A stretch of 5,303 nucleotides of DNA from Bacteroidales bacterium (GTDB lineage: Bacteria; Bacteroidota; Bacteroidia; Bacteroidales; UBA7960). A program made the position numbers and the translations under genes. Under the pieces are notes generated by a model. That model made no database searches, was not told the origin of the DNA, and saw only the letters and a program-made list of their open reading frames with translations. This document shows, in pieces, positions 1 to 5,303 of the stretch (position 1 is its first letter; each line of letters opens with the position of its first letter). Location: assembly GCA_007131895.1 (NCBI GenBank), contig SLPR01000115.1, positions 1 to 5,303 on the forward strand, in the 5' to 3' direction.

Positions 1-125
1 GCCGCCGCTGGGACGACAATACCGATGCTTCACTGGATATCAACAAGATGAATGCTCACAATACCTACAAGGACAGGATTCGTACCATCGAACTGTGGGC
101 ACGAATTGCACTCAACAAAAAATAA
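1..125 (+). CDS. C-terminal end of an unidentified protein (5' truncated by window)
   Basis: The frame with codons starting at base 3 is open from the left edge to a TAA at 123-125 and gives about 40 residues beginning RRWDDNTDASLDINK and ending ELWARIALNKK. The composition is that of a normal soluble protein tail: an Asp/Asn-rich turn followed by a charged stretch with alternating hydrophobic residues that would form a C-terminal helix. I do not recognise the family, and too little is present to assign a function. The gene lies 35 bases upstream of the HxHxQ protein on the same strand, so it could belong to the same transcript, but the AT-rich palindrome in the gap leaves that open. No hydrophobic segment is visible, so the tail is not membrane-embedded. 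Confidence 0.7.
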   Translation, partial: RRWDDNTDASLDINKMNAHNTYKDRIRTIELWARIALNKK

Positions 126-131
126 TCCGGC

Positions 132-148
132 ATTTATAATTTATAAAT
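132..148. repeat. Perfect AT-only inverted repeat in the 5' spacer
   Basis: ATTTATAA and TTATAAAT flank a single central T, giving 8-base arms that match perfectly. It lies seven bases after the upstream stop codon and just before the purine-rich ribosome-binding site of the next gene. An all-A/T stem would be weak as RNA, so a DNA-level role (operator-like site or AT-rich promoter element) is as plausible as a terminator. No match to the Bacteroidota -7 motif TAnnTTTG is seen here. Confidence 0.45.
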
Positions 149-150
149 AA

Positions 151-157
151 GAGAGGG
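151..157 (+). promoter_or_regulatory. Purine-rich ribosome-binding site before the HxHxQ gene
   Basis: GAGAGGG lies three bases before the ATG at 161. This is the only start in the window with a recognisable Shine-Dalgarno-like sequence; the other three starts have none, as is usual in Bacteroidota. The spacing is short, so its strength is uncertain. It supports the choice of ATG 161, which is also the only possible start, since an in-frame TAA lies at 137-139. Confidence 0.45.
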
Positions 158-160
158 ACC

Positions 161-1126
161 ATGAACCTGACTTTCCATGATACGGAACTGAGTTTACAGC
201 AAAAGGTAGATCAGTTGCTTGCACAACAAACACAAGAGTGGGACCTGGCAGAGAAAAACTACAAGGGCCTGGCCAAAGCACAAAAGCGGGAGTTTGTTTT
301 TGACAACAGGGTTTCTGTGGGTATTCAGTTCAATGCAGAAAGGATTTATTCTTCTTCTGCAAAGGTGGATGCCAAATCCATCAGCGAACGAAAATGCTTC
401 TTGTGTCTTCCCAATTTGCCCGAACAACAAAAAGGGGTAGACTTTGGAAATGATTATGTGGTGCTGGTGAATCCTTTCCCCATTTTTCCGCGCCACCTTA
501 CCATTCCACACAGGCAGCACATCGACCAGCTCATCAAGGGCCGGATGGAAGATATGCTCGACCTTGCCAAAAATCTCACGGACTTTGTGGTTTTCTATAA
601 CGGACCCAAATGCGGAGCTTCGGCACCGGATCATTTCCATTTCCAGGCCGGCAACAAAGGATTCATGCCCATCGAAAAAGAGTATCACACCCTTAGCCGA
701 ACCGTTATCAAAGGGAAAGACAAATGCAGGGCTTCTGTTTTCAGCAACTACCTGCGCCAGTGTCTGATTCTTGATGGGGATGATAAAAATCTTCTTTGCA
801 GCTGGTTTGAAGAACTCTATGAGCTGATGAAGGCCATGTTGCCCTCAGACCCTGAGCCGATGATGAATGTGCTGGTGAGTTTTGAAAAGGGAAGATGGAA
901 AATCTTCATTTTTCCGAGAAAATTGCATCGCCCCTGGCAGTTTTTTGAAGAGGGCGAAAAGCAAATACTCCTCAGCCCGGCATCTGTTGATTTTGGAGGT
1001 GTGCTTATTACTCCCCGGGAGGAAGATTTTACAAAACTTACTGCTGAAGATGCAGTGGATATCTTCCGCCAGGTAACCTGGGAAGAGGAGGCTTTTGAAA
1101 AACTGATCACTGATTTTAGCCATTAA
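161..1126 (+). CDS. GalT/Ap4A phosphorylase-like protein (DUF4922-type, HIT superfamily)
   Basis: A 321-residue predicted cytosolic protein with no signal peptide or membrane helix. Visible motifs in order are a CxxC pair (C79, C82) of the kind that binds zinc in galactose-1-phosphate uridylyltransferases; an NPFPIFPRHLTIPHRQH segment (104-120) like the substrate-binding strand of GalT and Ap4A phosphorylase; the motif YNGPKCGASAPDHFHFQAG (146-164) with H158-x-H160-x-Q162; and a C-terminal IFPRKLHRPWQFF (250-262) followed by a conserved-looking GGVLITPREEDF (279-290). In this superfamily the second His of the motif is the nucleophile that carries the nucleotide, so H160 is the likely catalytic residue. 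HxHxQ, rather than HPH, resembles Ap4A phosphorylases and GDP-L-galactose phosphorylases. A nucleotidyl transfer or phosphorolysis of a nucleotide-linked sugar is therefore likely, but the substrate is unknown. I recall this architecture as DUF4922; that name is from memory. It is followed after 11 bases by the GNAT gene, so the two are probably co-transcribed. Confidence 0.82.
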   Translation: MNLTFHDTELSLQQKVDQLLAQQTQEWDLAEKNYKGLAKAQKREFVFDNRVSVGIQFNAERIYSSSAKVDAKSISERKCFLCLPNLPEQQKGVDFGNDYVVLVNPFPIFPRHLTIPHRQHIDQLIKGRMEDMLDLAKNLTDFVVFYNGPKCGASAPDHFHFQAGNKGFMPIEKEYHTLSRTVIKGKDKCRASVFSNYLRQCLILDGDDKNLLCSWFEELYELMKAMLPSDPEPMMNVLVSFEKGRWKIFIFPRKLHRPWQFFEEGEKQILLSPASVDFGGVLITPREEDFTKLTAEDAVDIFRQVTWEEEAFEKLITDFSH

Positions 1127-1137
1127 TATTCAGTACT

Positions 1138-2073
1138 ATGGATGCCAGCGAAATCACCATCCGACAGGGGTGGCCCGTAAATCTGGAAAAGATTGCCCGT
1201 TTTCTGGACCGCAACTGGGAGTATGACAGCATGAATTCAGGTTTGCTGGAGGAGAAGCTCTATATGGATCCTCTGGCCGACCCCGAACTTTGCTTCACGG
1301 CCTTTGCAGGAAGTGAGCCGGTGGGTTTCCTTTTTTGCGTGCGCCGGAGCATCCGTGGCGATGAATATGGCTATGTGAAACTCATGGCGGTGGATAAATC
1401 CCATCGCAGAAAAAAACTGGGCAGCCGCATGTATGAAATGGCAGAGCAAATCCTCGTGCAAAAAGGAGCTCAGATTATCCGATGGTACGATGTGCCGCTC
1501 AACTACTTTATGCCCGGCCTCGATCCCCGCTACACCGAAGCCTTTTGTTTTTCCGCAAAGCACGGATTTCAACAGTTCGGCGAAGCTGTAAACATGCGGG
1601 TAGATCTGGAAGGGATGGACTGGTCCACCCGAAAGGAGGAAGAGGCGCTGAAGGAAAAGGGTGTGGAAGTACGGAGGGCAGAAATGGCTGATGTGCCGGC
1701 TATCAGGGAATTGCTAAGTGCCGAATGGCAGCTTTGGAACAATGAGGTGGATATGGCCATGAAGGACAACCCCCCATCGGTCCATATTGCTTTCATCAAA
1801 AATAAACTGAGGGCTTTTTCGGTGCACAACGGCAACAACAAGGGCACCGGCTGGTTTGGCCCCATGGGTACTCATGCCGATATGCGTGGCATGGGCATGG
1901 GAAGCATCCTTCTGAAAAGATGCCTCGAAGATATGCGCCTGCAAGGACACCCAACTGCCATTATCCCCTGGGTAGCTCCCATAGCGTTTTACGCTCATTT
2001 TGTGAAAGCCCGTGTTGAAAGGGTTTTCTGGCGAATGGAAAAGAAACTGAAGTCCGATGCCTCCCCTTCGTGA
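1138..2073 (+). CDS. Tandem GNAT-family N-acetyltransferase
   Basis: A 311-residue soluble protein with two GNAT folds, likely acetylating an amine with acetyl-CoA. Domain 1 (about residues 7-157) has the beta-4/alpha-3 segment LMAVDKSHRRKKLGSRMYEM (82-101), where the usual RxxGxG loop reads R90-x-x-K93-x-G95, so the first glycine is replaced by lysine. Domain 2 (about 177-304) has an intact loop, R250-x-x-G253-x-G255, in THADMRGMGMGSILLKRCL, followed by the FYAHFVKARVERVFW strand-helix typical of motif B. This points to domain 2 as the catalytic half, as in the mycothiol synthase MshD, which is also a GNAT duplication. The substrate is unknown; an amino sugar would fit the neighbours but is only inferred. 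ATG 1138 is the only reasonable start because an in-frame TAG lies at 1117-1119. No Shine-Dalgarno sequence is visible. The 11-base gap to the upstream gene suggests one operon. Confidence 0.85.
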   Translation: MDASEITIRQGWPVNLEKIARFLDRNWEYDSMNSGLLEEKLYMDPLADPELCFTAFAGSEPVGFLFCVRRSIRGDEYGYVKLMAVDKSHRRKKLGSRMYEMAEQILVQKGAQIIRWYDVPLNYFMPGLDPRYTEAFCFSAKHGFQQFGEAVNMRVDLEGMDWSTRKEEEALKEKGVEVRRAEMADVPAIRELLSAEWQLWNNEVDMAMKDNPPSVHIAFIKNKLRAFSVHNGNNKGTGWFGPMGTHADMRGMGMGSILLKRCLEDMRLQGHPTAIIPWVAPIAFYAHFVKARVERVFWRMEKKLKSDASPS

Positions 2074-2132
2074 AAGGTAGTCTGAAAGAACGGAACCACT
2101 GAATCGTATCACATTTAAAACCCAATAATACA

Positions 2133-3470
2133 ATGCAAGCAAAAATTCATGTAGGGATCATGTTCGCACCCCGAATTCGTTTTGAACTAAACGGCAGCTT
2201 TTCCGGCTCATCTGCTGATGACGCACTAAGCGGTGAAGGCTCCGTTGAACTCACACCCGACGGGCAATGCCTTCTGACCTTTAACAATATTACCCAGCCT
2301 GTGGATCTCCCGCTGCTTTTTCACCCCCGCAATGAGAAATCATGTTTCTTCGACCTGAAGGATGTGACCATCGGAATCAACTTCCACTGGGAAAGACAAG
2401 AAAATCAGCGTTTCAAAGGGGGGTTGAAAATCATTGAGGAAAACGGGCATCTTACTGCTGTGAATGTACTACCCCTGGAGGAGTACCTTAAAAGCGTAAT
2501 CAGCTCGGAAATGAGTGCCAATTCTTCAGAAGATTTGCTGAAGGCCCATGCTGTTATTTCCCGCAGCTGGCTGCTGGCACAGATTGACAAGGAAGAAAAA
2601 CTCAAGGCAGAAAAGCCCCAGGTCTCAGGCCATTTTACCGATACCGAACATATTCGCTGGTACGATCGCGAGGACCACAGGAATTTTCACGTGTGTGCCG
2701 ATGACCACTGCCAGCGCTACCAGGGCATCACCAAAGCTTCTACCCCGGCCGTTAACAAAGCCATTGATGAAACCTTCGGACAGGTGCTTACTTACAACGA
2801 TGCCATTTGCGATGCCCGCTACTCCAAATGCTGCGGGGGCATCTCTGAATTGTTTGAAAATGTATGGGAACCCGTAAACCATCCCTACCTGGCCCGGGTG
2901 ACCGATAATCACAGAGAACCTGAAGGTTTTGATACAAACCTGGACACAGAAGAAAAAGGCATTGCATGGATCACCCATAGTCCCGAAGCATTTTGCAATA
3001 CCACCGACAAAAAAATATTGTCGCAGGTTTTGAATGATTACGACCAGGAAACCTTTGATTTTTATCGCTGGAAAAAGGAATTTACCCAACAGGAAATCAA
3101 AGATCTGCTGAAAAAGCGCATTGGTATTGAAGTAGGGGAGGTGCTCGAACTTATTCCCGTGGAACGGGGCGAGTCGGGACGACTTATAAAACTGAAAATC
3201 CGTGGAACAGAAAAAACCATCACCATTGGCAAAGAGCTGGAAATTCGCAAAGCATTTTCGGATTCACACCTTTACAGCTCTGCCTTTGTAGCAGAAGCAG
3301 AAAATATCGAGCAGGGTATTCCACAAAAGTTTATCTTTACGGGCGCCGGATGGGGCCATGGTGTGGGTCTCTGCCAGATTGGTGCCGCCGTGATGGGGGC
3401 AAAAGGCTACAAATACGAAGAGATCCTTGCCCATTATTTCAAAGGGGCACTTCTGGAGAAAAAATATTGA
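2133..3470 (+). CDS. SpoIID/LytB-domain protein without signal peptide (putative peptidoglycan glycan-cleaving enzyme)
   Basis: A 445-residue protein of the SpoIID/LytB family, whose founder is a lytic transglycosylase that cuts glycan strands lacking stem peptides. The signature runs through the whole protein: LPLEEYLKSVISSEMSAN (113-130), where E126 corresponds to the catalytic Glu of SpoIID; LKAHAVISRSWLL (136-148); FHVCADDHCQRYQG (185-198), whose C188, H192 and C193 match the Cys/His region that binds zinc in clostridial SpoIID; YSKCCGGISELFENVW (230-245); and the C-terminal GAGWGHGVGLCQIGAAVMGAKG (404-425) with HYFKG at 434-438. The N-terminus (MQAKIHVGIMFAPRIRFEL) is not hydrophobic. 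An in-frame TGA at 2100-2102 with no ATG, GTG or TTG codon before 2133 excludes a longer leader, so the protein appears cytosolic. Nine cysteines fit a reducing compartment. It lies 59 bases after the GNAT gene, a gap in which I see no clear promoter or terminator, and 115 bases before the AmpG-like permease. Confidence 0.9.
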   Translation: MQAKIHVGIMFAPRIRFELNGSFSGSSADDALSGEGSVELTPDGQCLLTFNNITQPVDLPLLFHPRNEKSCFFDLKDVTIGINFHWERQENQRFKGGLKIIEENGHLTAVNVLPLEEYLKSVISSEMSANSSEDLLKAHAVISRSWLLAQIDKEEKLKAEKPQVSGHFTDTEHIRWYDREDHRNFHVCADDHCQRYQGITKASTPAVNKAIDETFGQVLTYNDAICDARYSKCCGGISELFENVWEPVNHPYLARVTDNHREPEGFDTNLDTEEKGIAWITHSPEAFCNTTDKKILSQVLNDYDQETFDFYRWKKEFTQQEIKDLLKKRIGIEVGEVLELIPVERGESGRLIKLKIRGTEKTITIGKELEIRKAFSDSHLYSSAFVAEAENIEQGIPQKFIFTGAGWGHGVGLCQIGAAVMGAKGYKYEEILAHYFKGALLEKKY

Positions 3471-3472
3471 GG

Positions 3473-3507
3473 AATTATTAATAATCAATTATTAGTTGTT
3501 AATTATC
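3473..3507. repeat. Degenerate 7-base-period AT-rich tandem repeat
   Basis: Five consecutive heptads read AATTATT, AATAATC, AATTATT, AGTTGTT and AATTATC, starting two bases after the SpoIID stop codon. A sixth begins as AAT and then breaks into GGGT. Units 1 and 3 are identical and the third base T/A and fifth base A/G are the main variables. A perfect 12-base palindrome, ATTATTAATAAT, sits at 3474-3485 across units 1 and 2. I recall similar AATTATTA-type strings between genes in other Bacteroidota genomes, but their role is not known to me. There is no GC-rich stem, so it is not a standard terminator. Confidence 0.6.
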
Positions 3508-3523
3508 AATGGGTTGTGCTGGT

Positions 3524-3555
3524 TTCAGCAGTTCTGCTGATCAGGAAATGCTGAA
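3524..3555 (+). promoter_or_regulatory. Two overlapping, mutually exclusive hairpins upstream of the permease
   Basis: TCAGCAG (3525-3531) pairs perfectly with CTGCTGA (3534-3540) in a tight hairpin. The same left arm, as TTCAGCA (3524-3530), can instead pair perfectly with TGCTGAA (3549-3555). The two structures share the left arm and cannot form together. The element ends 30 bases before the only possible start of the permease gene, so it lies in or near its 5' untranslated region if the transcript reads through. No T-run follows either stem, so an intrinsic terminator is not supported. A regulatory role is inferred from position and geometry only. Confidence 0.35.
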
Positions 3556-3585
3556 GGGGCCGCCCGGGTAATCGATTTACAGGTT

Positions 3586-5303
3586 ATGGAGAAAACAAAG
3601 AAAAAGTCACCCTGGAGCTGGGTTCCCTCTTTATATTATGCACAAGGAATTCCCTATGTAGTGGTAATGACCGTTTCGGTGATTATGTACAAACGGATGG
3701 GTGTTTCCAATACGGACATTGCTCTTTATACCAGCTGGTTGTATCTGCCCTGGGTTATTAAACCCTTGTGGAGCCCGCTGGTGGATCTCTTCAAAACCAA
3801 ACGCTGGTGGATAGTAAGCATGCAGCTGCTGGTAGGAGCAGGGCTTGCCGGGGTTGCATTTACCCTTCCATTGCCATCTTTTTTCCAGTATTCGCTGGCC
3901 TTTTTGTGGTTGCTGGCTTTTAGTTCTGCCACTCACGATATTGCTGCCGATGGGTTTTATATGCTTGGGCTGAAAGAGGGGCAACAATCCTACTTTATCG
4001 GGATACGAAGCACTTTCTACCGCTTTGCCATGATTACCGGGCAGGGGTTGCTGATAATTCTTGCCGGATTCTTTGAAGTTTTTACCGGGCAGGAGCCGGT
4101 AAGATTTACCGTCACTGCCGACCCGCAGGCACAGGAAATCAGACCTTCGGTCGATTTTGACAATACCGGTAATTTTGATGAACTGACCTTTGTACTTACT
4201 TCGGAAGATGTTGTGCTTTCTACCCAACAAATTTCTAAAGAAGAGGCCGACAGCCTGAAAAATTTCGTGATCACACAAAATCTCGCCAACGAATTTTCGC
4301 AAGAGGAAAAAACCGTTGAGGTCAGCGTGAGCTGGTGGGCACGGACCATTTCACAACCCTTTGCCGATTGGCTGCGTGCGCGTATAGGAAGAGATGAGGC
4401 CCTGGATACCAGCCTCGACGAATACCAGGGCAACCTTGCCCTGGTGGGTGTCATGCTCGAAGGCTACCTGGAGGAGGAGCGCGAAATCGTGCTTAACACT
4501 GCTTTCCGCCGTGGCGATGGAAGTGTGCGACTCGTGGGAGGAGACCGCCTGGTGTTTACCAGCGGGAATCAGCATGAAACAGCCTGGCTGCTGGTTCAGC
4601 TTGACCCAAAGCTGGATACACGGGCTATCGCCTATTTTGAAGGCAGGTCAGGCAACATTCCCCTGGCATGGACCCTTACCTTCGTTATTCTTGCTTTACT
4701 GTTTCTTGGATTCTTTATCTACCACAAAATTGCTTTGCCACGTCCGGCAAATGATATGGCTACCATTCAGCAGGATGGCAAAGGGGTATTTTATGAATTC
4801 TTCCAGACATTCGGTTCCTTTTTCAGAAAAGAGAACATTGGCCCGGCCCTGGCATTTCTGTTGCTGTTCCGTTTGGGAGAAGCGCAGATTGTTAAGATGG
4901 CATCTCCCTTCCTGCTCGACCCCCGTGAAATCGGCGGTCTGGGGCTTACCACCGGCCAGGTAGGTATTGTTTACGGTACCATTGGCATCCTGGCCCTCAC
5001 CCTGGGGGGTATCCTGGGAGGATTGATGGCCTCCAGAAAGGGTCTCAAATTCTGGATTTTCCCCATGGCCATTGCCATGAACCTGCCCAACCTGGTGTTT
5101 GTATACCTGTCTTACAGCCAGCCTGTCAGCTTCTGGCTTATCTCAGGCTCGGTGGCCCTGGAACAGTTTGGCTATGGATTTGGATTTACGGCCTACATGC
5201 TTTACATGATTTACTTCTCCGATGGGAAACATAAAACAGCCCACTTTGCCATTTTTACCGGTTTGATGGCTTTGGCGATGACGATACCGGGTACGTCTCC
5301 CCC
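3586..5303 (+). CDS. AmpG-like MFS permease with large periplasmic insertion (3' truncated by window)
   Basis: An uninterrupted frame gives 572 residues and has no stop before the right edge. ATG 3586 is the only upstream-most start, since an in-frame TGA lies at 3538-3540 with no start codon between. It is an inner-membrane major facilitator of the AmpG type, whose characterised members import anhydro-muropeptides. Helices are visible at about 13-35, 45-64, 75-95, 100-120, 141-163, 358-379, 420-440, 457-482, 490-511, 517-545 and from 552. The loop LVDLFKTKRW (66-75) is the cytoplasmic 2-3 loop, and SSATHDIAADGFY (113-125) matches the SQDI-x-x-DA segment of AmpG, with a following IRSTFYRFAMITGQG like its GYRLGM. 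Between helices 5 and 6 lies a hydrophilic domain of about 190 residues (166-357), periplasmic if the N-terminus is inside. Its second half (299-352) looks beta-rich. E. coli AmpG has no domain of this size at that place to my knowledge. The imported substrate is inferred. Confidence 0.85.
   Translation, partial: MEKTKKKSPWSWVPSLYYAQGIPYVVVMTVSVIMYKRMGVSNTDIALYTSWLYLPWVIKPLWSPLVDLFKTKRWWIVSMQLLVGAGLAGVAFTLPLPSFFQYSLAFLWLLAFSSATHDIAADGFYMLGLKEGQQSYFIGIRSTFYRFAMITGQGLLIILAGFFEVFTGQEPVRFTVTADPQAQEIRPSVDFDNTGNFDELTFVLTSEDVVLSTQQISKEEADSLKNFVITQNLANEFSQEEKTVEVSVSWWARTISQPFADWLRARIGRDEALDTSLDEYQGNLALVGVMLEGYLEEEREIVLNTAFRRGDGSVRLVGGDRLVFTSGNQHETAWLLVQLDPKLDTRAIAYFEGRSGNIPLAWTLTFVILALLFLGFFIYHKIALPRPANDMATIQQDGKGVFYEFFQTFGSFFRKENIGPALAFLLLFRLGEAQIVKMASPFLLDPREIGGLGLTTGQVGIVYGTIGILALTLGGILGGLMASRKGLKFWIFPMAIAMNLPNLVFVYLSYSQPVSFWLISGSVALEQFGYGFGFTAYMLYMIYFSDGKHKTAHFAIFTGLMALAMTIPGTSP

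Noticed and set aside
194..688. Open frame of 164 codons on the - strand across the HxHxQ gene
   Set aside because: It is a shadow of a gene with strong conserved motifs and shows no family signature of its own.
2074..2132. Promoter in the 59-base gap before the SpoIID gene
   Set aside because: I found no match to the Bacteroidota -7 motif TAnnTTTG paired with a -33 TTTG; the gap is simply A-rich near the start codon.
3524..3555. Intrinsic terminator after the SpoIID gene
   Set aside because: No run of T follows either stem; the downstream sequence is GGGGCCGCCCGGG-like.
3541..3575. Restriction-site-like palindromes (CCCGGG, ATCGAT) near the permease start
   Set aside because: Six-base palindromes are expected by chance and these have no spacing or repetition suggesting function.
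3631..4302. Open frame of 223 codons on the - strand across the permease gene
   Set aside because: It lies fully inside the permease reading frame, has a basic, low-complexity composition rich in Gln, Lys and Pro with no family motif, and the + strand frame gives a clear transporter here.
4394..4963. Open frame of 189 codons on the + strand, out of phase with the permease
   Set aside because: The product is rich in Trp, Cys, Ser and Arg without recognisable motifs, while the permease frame continues unbroken through its inserted domain and helices 6 to 8.
3586..5303. Possible frameshift or gene fission in the permease because of its long hydrophilic middle part
   Set aside because: I read all codons from 3586 to the window end in one frame and found no stop. 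The helices on both sides are in phase and the middle part has balanced composition, so an inserted domain is the better reading.

Overview
The window looks like chromosomal DNA of a Bacteroidota bacterium, probably in the Bacteroidales/Marinilabiliales range. This rests on the protein families (a DUF4922-type HxHxQ protein, a tandem GNAT protein, a leaderless SpoIID/LytB protein and an AmpG-like permease), on mostly absent Shine-Dalgarno sequences, and on AT-rich intergenic spacers between moderately GC-balanced genes. The assignment is by recognition of family character, not by a search.

Layout: all five coding regions are on the + strand. (1) Bases 1-125 are the last 40 codons of an upstream gene that I cannot identify. 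(2) A 35-base spacer carries a perfect AT palindrome and a purine-rich ribosome-binding site. (3) 161-1126 encodes a 321-residue GalT/Ap4A-phosphorylase-like (HIT superfamily) protein. (4) 1138-2073, 11 bases later, encodes a 311-residue protein with two GNAT folds. (5) 2133-3470 encodes a 445-residue SpoIID/LytB-domain protein without any possible signal peptide. (6) A 115-base spacer holds a 7-base-period AT repeat and two overlapping, mutually exclusive hairpins. (7) 3586 to the window end encodes a large AmpG-like major facilitator permease. It has a periplasmic domain of about 190 residues inserted between transmembrane helices 5 and 6, and it runs off the right edge.

How the genes may work together (inference): an AmpG-type importer next to a peptidoglycan-glycan-cleaving SpoIID domain, an acetyltransferase and a nucleotidyltransferase/phosphorylase-like enzyme suggests recovery of cell-wall fragments (muropeptides or amino sugars). 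The permease would bring fragments in. The SpoIID protein would act on the glycan, apparently inside the cell. The GNAT and HxHxQ enzymes would modify or activate the resulting sugar. None of the substrates can be read from the sequence. The most unusual points are the leaderless SpoIID protein and the periplasmic insertion in the permease. No mobile element, CRISPR array, tRNA or rRNA is visible.
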